A stretch of 17,163 nucleotides of DNA from DATDCV01 sp036524155 (lineage in GTDB: Bacteria; Verrucomicrobiota; Verrucomicrobiia; Limisphaerales; UBA8199), in NCBI GenBank assembly GCA_036524155.1, contig DATDCV010000695.1, positions 1 to 17,163 on the forward strand, read 5' to 3'. Positions 6,959-13,574 of the stretch are shown here, in pieces. Made by a program: the position numbers and the translations under genes. The notes beneath the pieces are model-generated. The model was not told the origin of the DNA, ran no database searches, and was given only the letters and a program-made list of their open reading frames with translations. Position 1 is the stretch's first letter; every line of letters begins with the position of its first letter.

Positions 6959-8002
6959 ATGCGCGTTCTCCAGGTTTTCTGCGGCCTAGGTTTGCTGACG
7001 TTGAACCTCTCCGGCCAGGGCTGGCCCGCGGAGCAGTTGGCGGCGGCCTGCGACTTCGAGGCTCATCGCATTACCTCCAGCGACCCCAAAGGCGGAAACG
7101 AGGATTGGCGGTTTCTGGAACCGGGCGGCACGTTGGTGCTGGCAGAGGTTCAGGGGCCCGGCTGCATCGCGCACCTGCGTGACAACGTCACCAGCGACGA
7201 AGCCCACCACCTGCAGTACCATGTGTTGCGAATGTACTGGGACGGCGAGGCTGAGCCCAGCGTCGAAGCCCCGATTGGCGATTATTTCGGGATTGGGTTT
7301 GGCTTCACCGAAAAAATGAGTTCAGCGCTGATCTGCATTGACCAGCGGCCCGGCCGACTGACAGACCCGGCGGCCATGGGCGCGGCGCGCAACTGTTATT
7401 TCCCGATGCCCTTCGGCAAGTCGGCCCGAATCACCCTCACTAACGAAGGCAAGCAGCGCAGCAAGCACTGGTTCGAGATCAATTATCGCACTTTCCGCGC
7501 GCCCGCCACCAACCAGCTTTATTTCCACGCCCAGTATCGGCAAGCCACTCCGCCTCCGGCCGGCCCCTATCTGATTCTGGACGCCAAAGGCAGGGGTCAC
7601 CTGATGGGCTGTGTGTTGAGCGTGAAAAACAACGACGGAGGCTGGTGGGGCGAAGGCGATGAGATCGTCTATATCGACGGAGTACATGCGATGCAAGGCA
7701 CCGGCTCCGAGGACTACTTCTGCGAGTCCTACGGGTTGCGCGCGGGATGTTTTCCTTACTTTGGAGTGTCGTTGCTCGAAGAGCCTTTCACCAGTACCTA
7801 TCGCTGGCATGTGCCCGACCCGGTGCCGTTCCGGGAGTCCTTGCGCTTTCTTATCGAGCACGGCCGAGGTGTGCCTCCTTTCGAAAGCCGCAACAGCTAT
7901 TACAGCGTAGCCTATTGGTATCAAACTGAACCGCACGCTGCCTTTCCCGGGCTGCCCAGCGCCGCTGAGCGTGTCGCTTGGGCCAAGCCCCCGCCGAAAT
8001 GA
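6959..8002 (+). CDS. Exported DUF2961 / GH172 family protein
   Basis: A 347-residue protein with a signal peptide (about 1-20, MRVLQVFCGLGLLTLNLSG) and a single DUF2961 domain filling the rest. Typical features are the N-terminal EDWRFLEPGGTLVLAEVQGPGCIAHL strands, GDYFGIG (107-113), YFPMPFGKSARITLTNEG, GEGDE (231-235) and GTGSEDYF (247-254); acidic residues in the last two are expected in the active site. GH172 enzymes form double-jelly-roll oligomers and cleave furanosyl linkages such as fructofuranoside or arabinofuranoside; substrate cannot be read here. The open frame runs upstream to 6752, but that part crosses the mobile element, so I use the ATG at 6959 immediately before the signal peptide. 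It stands alone; no transporter or other hydrolase is adjacent. Confidence 0.9.
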   Translation: MRVLQVFCGLGLLTLNLSGQGWPAEQLAAACDFEAHRITSSDPKGGNEDWRFLEPGGTLVLAEVQGPGCIAHLRDNVTSDEAHHLQYHVLRMYWDGEAEPSVEAPIGDYFGIGFGFTEKMSSALICIDQRPGRLTDPAAMGAARNCYFPMPFGKSARITLTNEGKQRSKHWFEINYRTFRAPATNQLYFHAQYRQATPPPAGPYLILDAKGRGHLMGCVLSVKNNDGGWWGEGDEIVYIDGVHAMQGTGSEDYFCESYGLRAGCFPYFGVSLLEEPFTSTYRWHVPDPVPFRESLRFLIEHGRGVPPFESRNSYYSVAYWYQTEPHAAFPGLPSAAERVAWAKPPPK

Positions 8003-8228
8003 TCGACGAAACGAAGGCGCGAGCACTCCTCAGTCGGCTCGGTTGTGACATGTAATTTTGTGCGGGTTCCAGCAGGTCGAAATAAACCGCTAGTCTGCGC
8101 TAATCAACGCTGATTCTATCGATGAAAGACGCTACCCGCGACGACAAGCGGCTTTATCGTGTGACTCGGCTGCCTTTAGCCCACAAAGGCCCGTTACGCC
8201 GCGATTGCCAATTCCTGAATCTTTGGTG
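8003..8228. other. Intergenic region upstream of padR
   Basis: No gene was found. The stretch near 8085-8122 (AAACCGC...TCTGCGCTAATC AACGCTGATTC) looks like a degenerate copy of a widespread intergenic repeat built of 'ctgcg..aatc' type units. That is an impression, not a demonstrated repeat within this window. Confidence 0.25.
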
Positions 8229-8257
8229 TTGACAAGCCTAGCAGTGTTAGGTAAAGT
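8229..8257 (+). promoter_or_regulatory. padR promoter, predicted leaderless
   Basis: A consensus -35 box TTGACA (8229-8234), a 17-bp spacer (8235-8251) and a -10 box TAAAGT (8252-8257). Transcription is expected about 6-7 bases after the -10 box, at 8263-8264, which is the A or T of the padR ATG at 8263. The mRNA should therefore have almost no leader and no ribosome binding site. Confidence 0.75.
8237..8251. promoter_or_regulatory. Dyad in the padR promoter spacer, likely PadR operator
   Basis: CCTAGCAGTGTTAGG is a near-perfect 15-bp palindrome (only one base pair is asymmetric besides the centre). It fills the spacer up to the -10 box. A dimeric repressor bound there would block RNA polymerase. 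Autoregulation by PadR is inferred from position. Confidence 0.6.
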
Positions 8258-8262
8258 GCCGC

Positions 8263-8601
8263 ATGCTTTCGAAAGAACTCGTGGCGGCCTCGACGACGAC
8301 CCTGGTGCTGTCCATTCTCAGCGAAGGCGAGAGTTACGGCTACGCGCTGATCCAGCGGGTCCAGGAACTCTCGGACGGGAAAATTGAATGGAGCGAAGGG
8401 ATGCTTTATCCCGTTCTGCACTGGATGCAGAAGCAGGAGCTGATCGAGTCCGAGTGGCGGGAATCGGAGACCGGGCGAAAGCGCAAATATTACCGGTTGT
8501 GCAAGGAAGGGCGTCGAGCCCTGGAAGGCGAACGGCGCGAGTGGAATACGGTGCATTCAACCCTGACGAAGTTATGGAAAACCCAGCCCAGTTTGACCTG
8601 A
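8263..8601 (+). CDS. PadR-family transcriptional repressor
   Basis: A 112-residue winged-helix regulator. The N-terminal MLSKELVAASTTTLVLSIL, then GESYGYALIQRV, SEGMLYPVLHWMQKQELIESEW and GRKRKYYRLCKEGRRAL are the standard PadR signatures: the helices, the 'G.YPvL..le..gli' recognition part and the YY.lT/C..G..aL wing. The C-terminal helix for dimerisation is short. The gene starts at the expected transcription start, so translation is probably leaderless. Its last 28 bases overlap the start of the membrane gene behind it, an arrangement typical of PadR-permease pairs in this bacterial group, where PadR represses the pair. Confidence 0.93.
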   Translation: MLSKELVAASTTTLVLSILSEGESYGYALIQRVQELSDGKIEWSEGMLYPVLHWMQKQELIESEWRESETGRKRKYYRLCKEGRRALEGERREWNTVHSTLTKLWKTQPSLT

Positions 8602-9788
8602 ACGACAGAATCCGGCAGTGGCGAATTGAACTGGCGAACTCACCGGCGCTCGGTGGTCGGGACCTGGACGAACTCGAAACGCACCTGCGGGACTCGTTCG
8701 AGGTCCTGCGGGCACGGGGCGTTGAGGCGAGGGAGGCGTTCGAAATGGCGCTCCGCCGTTTGGGCACGAGCCGGGAGTTGGAGGCCGAGTTTGCCAAGGT
8801 GAATTCGAGCTGGGTTTGGTCCGAGCGCGCGCTCTGGGTGCTGTGCGGCGTGCTGGGCGCAAACCTCTTGGGGTCGTTCGCAGCGTTCTTTTCGAACGTG
8901 GTTCTTAACCTGAGCACGTGGAAGGGGTTGGGGCCCCGAATGATTGGATGCTTGCAGTTCATCACGTACTGGATTGCGACTGTGGCGCTAATCTGGCTGG
9001 TCGTTCAGGTGGTCACGCGGCGTTCTCACTGGCTTCAGCGAGCAGGGGAGGTTGCCTTGAAGAAGCCCGTGTGGGCCGGGCTCGCGCTAATAGGAGGACT
9101 GGAGGTTTTGCAGGTTCTACCGCGGCATGCGATGCGATGGCTCGAACCGTTATGGCAGCATCTGGCGAATACAGGGCGGTCGCTGCCGGCGGAGAGCCAC
9201 ACCGTCATCTCCGCGTGGTTGGTTTGGGGGTTTTTCCTGACCCAGGCCTTGTGGGTGGCGTCGGTGCCGCTGATGGCAGCTTATGTCTGGAGGAAACGCA
9301 GTCAATCGGGAGTTTGGCTCCAGCGCGGGTTATGGGTGCTCATCGGAGTAGTCGTGGCTCGGCTGTTTACCGGACTGATACTGGAACCATCGTCTGTGCT
9401 GCTGGCGGTAAGCTATTCGGCTCCACCTTTGGTGCAGCATTTGGCCGGTTTGGCCTCAATCGGGCTCTGTCTAGGCGTCGCTGCGGGAACTCTGCTGGCG
9501 CTCGCCAAGACGGTGAGCAAGTACCCAGCACAATGGGAGTGGGTCAGCCGACTTTGCCGGGAGCGGCCGTTGGTTGGCGCCATCTTATGTGTGTCCGCGT
9601 GTGCAGCCGTCGAAACGAGCCTCTATTTTGTGGCGCGGATGGTTTTGCCCGGGCAACTCGGGATCGGCACAATCGGGAGCAGTTGGTTAAGAGCGTCCGG
9701 AGTGCTGGTTTACGTGGTCGTGCCCACCACGCTGTTGCTGTGGCTCGCGCGACGCCGCCAGGCGCGATTTCCGGCCGTGACCAGTTGA
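8574..9788 (+). CDS. Multi-pass membrane protein with permease-prefix/HAAS-like N-terminus
   Basis: A 404-residue protein starting at ATG 8574 inside the end of padR. Residues 1-75 are soluble and helical (IRQWRIELANSP, DLDELETHLRDSFE, EAREAFEMALRRLGTSRELEAEF). This pattern is found at the N-terminus of PadR-linked permeases and in HAAS domains. From about residue 82 on there are eight or nine membrane helices. No MacB-type periplasmic domain or FtsX motif is seen, so this is not a standard ABC permease; the transported substrate or signal is unknown. It is translationally coupled to padR. The last codons (from 9741) belong to a DNA segment repeated at 10660. Confidence 0.8.
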   Translation: MENPAQFDLNDRIRQWRIELANSPALGGRDLDELETHLRDSFEVLRARGVEAREAFEMALRRLGTSRELEAEFAKVNSSWVWSERALWVLCGVLGANLLGSFAAFFSNVVLNLSTWKGLGPRMIGCLQFITYWIATVALIWLVVQVVTRRSHWLQRAGEVALKKPVWAGLALIGGLEVLQVLPRHAMRWLEPLWQHLANTGRSLPAESHTVISAWLVWGFFLTQALWVASVPLMAAYVWRKRSQSGVWLQRGLWVLIGVVVARLFTGLILEPSSVLLAVSYSAPPLVQHLAGLASIGLCLGVAAGTLLALAKTVSKYPAQWEWVSRLCRERPLVGAILCVSACAAVETSLYFVARMVLPGQLGIGTIGSSWLRASGVLVYVVVPTTLLLWLARRRQARFPAVTS

Positions 9789-9865
9789 TGAGCCGCGAGT
9801 CTTCCCGTTTGCGCCGGCAGCAGGCAGTCACGGCAATTTTGCGTGCGCGACATGCAGGAGGATAG

Positions 9866-9893
9866 CCAATTGCCAATAACCAATCACCAAATC
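9866..9893. repeat. Heptamer tandem repeat, CCAATNA type (4 units)
   Basis: CCAATTG-CCAATAA-CCAATCA-CCAAATC reads as four consecutive 7-base units. A matching array lies at 10787-10814 in the second copy. Confidence 0.7.
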
Positions 9894-9974
9894 CACCGCT
9901 GCCTTCAACACCGTGTTAGCTATGTGCTGAGCCACAAGTGTTACCCATCTCCTGACCGCGCGCATGTCTTATCT

Positions 9975-10002
9975 TTGGCTATCGTCTATCGCCTATTGGC
10001 TA
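9975..10002. repeat. Heptamer tandem repeat, TYGNCTA type (4 units)
   Basis: TTGGCTA-TCGTCTA-TCGCCTA-TTGGCTA are four 7-base units. The last CTA (10000-10002) is the TAG stop codon of the four-helix-bundle gene on the - strand. The array resembles the inverse of the CCAATNA array at 9866, so the two could pair. Confidence 0.7.
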
Positions 10003-10539
10003 TTCAGACGGGGCCTCTTCTCCTCGCGCTTCTCGGGCCTCGGGGCTGTTATAAAGCGGATGTTCAGGCTTCAGCTTGCGTAGAAACTCCAGTCGGAATT
10101 GTCTGGCCTTCTCCGCCACTTCGCGCCTGTTCCGCTCCGATCCCGTTAGGTGGCGTTTGCCCTGAACGGGAGAGCCTTCCAAAGAGCCTCCCCATGCCGT
10201 CAGTTGCCGCGCGCACGACTCCGCCAACTCACGGATTTCCTGCAAGTGACGCAGATGCGGCTTGAGCTTGGGCCGATTCTTGACCACCGCCATCATCGAG
10301 CGGACCTCACCACCTGAACCACGGGCAATGGCGAGAAACGACAGGAGTTCTCGGTTGGTTACTCTCTCGAATCCCTCCGCAATATTGTTGGAAACCGAAA
10401 GCGCCGCCCGGTCCAATTGGTTGCGAAAACCGCCCGAGAGTGGCAGGCTGGGTGTTTCCAACAGGTCCAGCACCCGGTTGTAGAGCCGCGCCGCTTCCTG
10501 CCACACCGGGAGTTCTTCGAATTTCGTATACTTAGCCAT
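10000..10539 (-). CDS. Four-helix-bundle protein (S23/IVP-like)
   Basis: A 179-residue protein from ATG 10539, with the purine-rich AGAGAAGACC just upstream as ribosome site. MAKYTKFEELPVWQEAARLYNRV, FRNQLDRAALSVSNNIAEGFER and the helix ELLSFLAIARGSGGEVRSMM are the hallmarks of the S23 ribosomal-protein-like family encoded in 23S rRNA intervening sequences and elsewhere. The usual domain ends near residue 120; here a charged C-terminal extension of about 55 residues is added (REVAEKARQFRLEFLRKLKPEHPLYNSPEA). The molecular function is not known; relatives include the Avd protein of diversity-generating retroelements, but no reverse transcriptase or template repeat is present here. The gene is bordered by heptamer arrays, and its 3' end is duplicated at 10856-10996. 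Confidence 0.88.
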   Translation of the reverse strand: MAKYTKFEELPVWQEAARLYNRVLDLLETPSLPLSGGFRNQLDRAALSVSNNIAEGFERVTNRELLSFLAIARGSGGEVRSMMAVVKNRPKLKPHLRHLQEIRELAESCARQLTAWGGSLEGSPVQGKRHLTGSERNRREVAEKARQFRLEFLRKLKPEHPLYNSPEAREARGEEAPSE

Positions 10540-10786
10540 TTGGTCTTCTCTTTCTCTAATCGCCTGTTGTGGGTTCACGCCCGACGGGGACGAATCCCAA
10601 GTTGCTACGGCAGCCTGATCTCGCAAAATCAGACAGGATTGGCAAACCGTAACCCTGCGTGGCTCGCGCGACGCCGCCACGCGCGATTTCCGGCGGGGAC
10701 CGGTTGATAAGCCGCGAGTCTTCCCGTTTACGCCGGCAGCAGGCAATCTCGGCAATTGTGCGGGCGTGCCATAGACGAAGGGATAG

Positions 10787-10814
10787 CCAATAACCAATCA
10801 CCAATCACCAAGTC
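10787..10814. repeat. Heptamer tandem repeat, CCAATNA type, second copy
   Basis: CCAATAA-CCAATCA-CCAATCA-CCAAGTC, four 7-base units corresponding to 9866-9893 but with different unit order. Confidence 0.7.
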
Positions 10815-10844
10815 CAGCGCCACCTAACAAGAGTCTTGTGGCCA

Positions 10845-10858
10845 TTGGCTATCGGCTA
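10845..10858. repeat. Heptamer tandem repeat, TYGNCTA type, second copy (2 units)
   Basis: TTGGCTA-TCGGCTA: two units where the left copy has four. The last CTA (10856-10858) is again the TAG stop of the truncated four-helix gene. Confidence 0.65.
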
Positions 10859-10996
10859 TTCCTCTGGCCCGGCCTTCTCTCCCCGCGCCTCCTCGGCCTC
10901 GGGGCTGTTATAAAGCGGATGTTCCGGCTTCAGCTTGCGTGGAAACTCCAGTCGGAACTGTCTGACCGTGTCCGCCACGTCGCGTCTGCTCCGCTC
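10856..10996 (-). pseudogene. 3' fragment of a second four-helix-bundle gene
   Basis: Read on the - strand this gives ERSRRDVADTVRQFRLEF, PRKLKPEHPLYNSPEAEEAR and GEKAGPEE, then TAG. It is clearly related to the C-terminal extension of the intact gene (RRE-VAEKARQFRLEFLRKLKPEHPLYNSPEAREARGEEA). Only about 46 codons remain; the helical-bundle core and the start are lost. It is a relic of the tandem duplication. Confidence 0.75.
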
Positions 10997-11079
10997 TAAG
11001 CATGTGATTTAGAACTGCCGAAGGGTTTCCCCCGAAATGACCATGGCCTTGCGGCGATCCGCATGCTAGTCTCCGAGCC

Positions 11080-12105
11080 ATGAAACAGCCCTCGTCGTTA
11101 AGCCGCCGCCAGTTCCTGAAACTGACCGCCTCTGCAATGGCCGCCGCTCCGCTCCTGAACAATGCCGCGGAGTCCTTCTCGAGTCGCCCGGGCAAGATCA
11201 AGCTCGGATCCGTGAGCTGGAACTTCCATAGCCTGGGTCCGGCCGCCGACCCCGAGGAGGCCAGCGACATTATCGGCGGACTGGGGTTCGACGGGATCGA
11301 GTTGATTGCCAACTCGCAAGGGGACTTCAAAACATTCTGGACGGACGAACGAGTGGACCGGCTGAAACTGAAGCTGGAAAAGAACAAACTGCGCGTTTCA
11401 CAATTCGCCATGTTCCAGCCGGTCGTCGAGGACCTGTCCAGCCCGCAGCGCGAAGCGCGCGAACGGGCGCTGGATCTTTTCGAATCCGGGTGTCGACTGG
11501 CCGCGAAGTTCAACTCGCCGATCGTCAATATCGTGGCGCCTTGGGCCCGGGAGCTGAAGGGGCCTACGAGCTATTTACCGCGCTATTACGAGGTGGGGAG
11601 CGGCGCGCCCGAAACCAAGTTCCACATCGACATCGCCGACGGTTTCGATTGGGACGCGGTCTGGAACGGTTTTGTGGAGACGGTCAAAGCGTGCGTGTCC
11701 CGGGCCAAAGCCCATGGCCTGAAGTTCTCCATCGAGAACCATACGCACACGCTCCTGCCCGACACCGGCTCGCTGCTGCGGCTCTGGGACGCCATTCGCG
11801 ATCCCGCTCTGGGCTTCAATCTGGATGCGGGCTGGATCCAGTTGGAACGCGAATATCCGCCTCTGGCGATCCACAAACTCAAGGGCCACCTGATGAACCT
11901 TCACCTGCGCGACATCGACGGCCTGATGCGCAGCTTTTCGCCGATCGGCCACGGAGTGATGGATTTCCGGGCTATCGTCCAAGCCTTGCAGCAAACCGGT
12001 TTCCAGGGCTTCGCTTCCCTGGAGCAGGACGGCCACTCCGGCGACCCGGACATGAAAGACACTTGCCGCCGCTATTTGCAGACGCTGCGGGAGTACCTCG
12101 GCTGA
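11080..12105 (+). CDS. Tat-exported sugar isomerase/epimerase-like TIM-barrel protein
   Basis: A 341-residue protein. A twin-arginine signal is plain: SRRQFLKL (8-15) followed by a hydrophobic Ala-rich stretch to about residue 30, so the folded protein should leave the cytoplasm by Tat. The rest is a xylose-isomerase-like/AP-endonuclease-2 barrel. Likely metal ligands are E219 (FSIENHTH), D249 (NLDAGW), H275 (NLHLRDID) and E315 (SLEQDGH), in the order found in this superfamily. Reaction and substrate are not determined; related proteins are sugar-phosphate or keto-sugar epimerases, or isomerases. It is preceded by the duplication relic and followed, right at its TGA, by the second palindromic element. 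Confidence 0.9.
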   Translation: MKQPSSLSRRQFLKLTASAMAAAPLLNNAAESFSSRPGKIKLGSVSWNFHSLGPAADPEEASDIIGGLGFDGIELIANSQGDFKTFWTDERVDRLKLKLEKNKLRVSQFAMFQPVVEDLSSPQREARERALDLFESGCRLAAKFNSPIVNIVAPWARELKGPTSYLPRYYEVGSGAPETKFHIDIADGFDWDAVWNGFVETVKACVSRAKAHGLKFSIENHTHTLLPDTGSLLRLWDAIRDPALGFNLDAGWIQLEREYPPLAIHKLKGHLMNLHLRDIDGLMRSFSPIGHGVMDFRAIVQALQQTGFQGFASLEQDGHSGDPDMKDTCRRYLQTLREYLG

Positions 12106-12108
12106 TTA
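12101..12108. repeat. Target-site duplication, copy 2 left
   Basis: GCTGATTA borders the second palindromic element and is repeated exactly at 12221-12228. It contains the TGA stop (12103-12105) of the TIM-barrel gene, which therefore remained intact. Confidence 0.85.
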
Positions 12109-12220
12109 GTACCCCCTCGGTCTTGGGTCGGAGCGCCGAGTTGTACTCGGCTTACGGGAGGCCGTCGGTTCGCTTAAGCCGATTAGAAATCGGCGCTCCG
12201 ACCCAAGACTGAAGCGATAC
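12109..12220. mobile_element. 112-bp palindromic MITE-like element, copy 2
   Basis: Same length as copy 1 and in the same orientation, about 90% identical (about 11 differences of 112, five of them in the central loop). The core of the terminal repeats, TCTTGGGTCGGAGCGCCGA, is a perfect inverted repeat here (12121-12139 against 12190-12208). GCTGATTA is found on both sides (12101-12108, 12221-12228), again an 8-bp duplication of a different target. It lies between the convergent TIM-barrel and PQQ-propeller genes and could also act as a bidirectional terminator when transcribed. The higher divergence in the loop, with conserved arms, suggests selection on the folded shape. Confidence 0.9.
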
Positions 12221-12228
12221 GCTGATTA
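12221..12228. repeat. Target-site duplication, copy 2 right
   Basis: GCTGATTA is the exact partner of 12101-12108. Confidence 0.85.
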
Positions 12229-12249
12229 CGCTCGAACGGTTCGGTAACC

Positions 12250-13518
12250 CTACTTCGCTTTGATATCGTAGCAGAGCAGCAGGTCCTGGTCGCGGAGATA
12301 AAGTTTTCCCCCCGCTATAACCGGGTGCGGCCAACTGTTCTTGTTGCTGCGGTCGGGTGGATCAAAGCGGCCAAGCTCTTTGTAACCGTCAGGGGAGGCT
12401 TCGATCAAGGCGATGGTGCCGGGGCCGCTTTCCTGGCGGAGGTAGAACCGGCCGTCGGCGCAGGCGATCGAGCCTTTGCCCAGTTTTTCTTTTTCCTGCC
12501 ACTTGGCTTCGCCGGTTTTGAAGTCCTGGCAGGTCCAGCCTTTGGCTTCGGAATAGCCGTAGACATAACCGCCAACCTTGATGACGCCGCCATGATGATT
12601 GGCCATCACTTTATTGGCGTAGACTTGCTCGGCGGAGAACTTGCCATCGGCGGCGGTCACCTTGAACAGGTTGCAGCCGGCGCCGTAACCGGAGGTGACA
12701 TAGGCAAAGCCCTCAGCGAAGATCGGGGTGGGAATCACCGCGATATTGCCCTTTCGCGGCGCGCGCCAGAGTAATTTGCCGTCCGCCGCGGCAACGCCGG
12801 CGACACTGGCCGGGGTCAACTGCACGTATTGTCGCACCCCGCCATACTCAACAGGCAGAAGGGACGAATAATGGGCCGAATCAGTGAAGTCCTTGCTGCG
12901 CCAGGCCTCGGCGCCGGTTTGCTTGTTCAGAGCGACGACGGCTCCCTGTTGGCCGCCGGGAGTCACAATGACATTGGCGCCGTCCACCAGCGGAGATTCA
13001 GCATAGCCCCACGAGGGCAGAGTGCCGCCGAAATCTTTAACGAGGTCCTTTCGCCAGAGCTCTTTTCCGTTGGAGGCATCCAGGCAGACCAGGTCACCCC
13101 ACTGGTTCAGGGCGAACACCCGGTTGCCGTCGACCGTCGGGGTTGAGCGGGGCCCGTTGTATTTCGGATCGCCAACGGGGCCGGCCTTGCCGAGCTTGGC
13201 GGTCCACAGGACGGCACCATCAGCTCGGTTCAGCGCGATGGCAAAACTGGCTCCGTTTGTGTCGCCAGCGGTGTAGATCCGGTTCTCCACCACCGCGACT
13301 CCCGCGTAACCTTCGCCGAGACCTTTGGCTTTCCACGAAAGCGCTGGACCGCCGGCGGGCCACTCCTCGAGCAAGCCGGTTTCAGGCGAGATGTCGTCGC
13401 GCCTGGGACCGCGGAACTCGGGCCAGTCGCCCGGTGCCGCCGGAACATCGGGGGCCAGGGATAGAATCAGACTGCCGCAAAGGGCCAACGGCCCGCAATG
13501 ACGCATCATGGATTTCAT
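12250..13518 (-). CDS. Secreted PQQ-like beta-propeller protein
   Basis: A 422-residue protein with a signal peptide (about 1-28, ending VPAAPG). Mature residues begin DWPEFRGPRRD, the standard N-terminal signature of a large family in Planctomycetes and Verrucomicrobia. Repeats of about 45 residues follow, each with a 'vyalna.dG..lW' type strand: FAIALNRADGAVLWTAKLG, LVCLDASNGKELWRKDL, VVALNKQTGAEAWRS, GVAAADGKLLWRA and so on, forming an eight-blade type propeller as in BamB or quinoprotein dehydrogenases. No PQQ-dependent catalytic residues or haem motif (CxxCH) are seen, so it is more likely a scaffold or binding protein. It lies 56 bases behind ftsZ on the same strand. Function unassigned. 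Confidence 0.88.
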   Translation of the reverse strand: MKSMMRHCGPLALCGSLILSLAPDVPAAPGDWPEFRGPRRDDISPETGLLEEWPAGGPALSWKAKGLGEGYAGVAVVENRIYTAGDTNGASFAIALNRADGAVLWTAKLGKAGPVGDPKYNGPRSTPTVDGNRVFALNQWGDLVCLDASNGKELWRKDLVKDFGGTLPSWGYAESPLVDGANVIVTPGGQQGAVVALNKQTGAEAWRSKDFTDSAHYSSLLPVEYGGVRQYVQLTPASVAGVAAADGKLLWRAPRKGNIAVIPTPIFAEGFAYVTSGYGAGCNLFKVTAADGKFSAEQVYANKVMANHHGGVIKVGGYVYGYSEAKGWTCQDFKTGEAKWQEKEKLGKGSIACADGRFYLRQESGPGTIALIEASPDGYKELGRFDPPDRSNKNSWPHPVIAGGKLYLRDQDLLLCYDIKAK

Positions 13519-13532
13519 AAATCGCGCCGCAT

Positions 13533-13553
13533 TTTTGCCGATTACCGGCGAAA
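13533..13553. terminator. Weak hairpin between ftsZ and the PQQ-propeller gene
   Basis: GCCG (13537-13540) pairs with CGGC (13546-13549) around ATTAC, with T-rich and A-rich flanks that lengthen the stem. Short; termination is uncertain. Confidence 0.2.
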
Positions 13554-13574
13554 TGCAAACAGAATGCCCGGTGC

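Larger units (their letters stand above)
9741..10145. repeat. Tandem duplication unit, left copy
   Basis: The segment from 9741 (last codons of the membrane gene) through the spacer to about 10145 (3' part of the four-helix-bundle gene) matches 10660-11000 in the same order, with high identity. Offsets are 919 bases at the left end and 859 at the right end, so this copy contains about 60 extra bases in the spacer. Confidence 0.8.
10660..11000. repeat. Tandem duplication unit, right copy (3'-truncated)
   Basis: This repeats the left unit: the membrane-gene 3' end, the spacer with heptamers and the last part of the four-helix-bundle gene. The match to the left copy ends near 11000. The - strand 5' part of the second S23 gene is missing, so the copy is partly deleted. 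Confidence 0.8.

Noticed and set aside
8085..8122. Second family of intergenic repeat upstream of padR
   Set aside because: It resembles a common repeat type, but no second copy occurs in the window, so it cannot be supported here.
8918..9865. + strand open frame of 315 codons within the membrane gene
   Set aside because: It is an alternative frame of the multi-pass membrane gene, with Arg/Gly-rich content and no membrane or domain pattern.
9866..10002. CRISPR array because of spaced short repeats
   Set aside because: Units are 7 bases, contiguous and degenerate, with no spacers and no cas genes.
10000..10539. Diversity-generating retroelement because of the Avd-like four-helix bundle
   Set aside because: No reverse transcriptase gene, template repeat or variable repeat was found near it; the duplicated DNA is a simple tandem copy.
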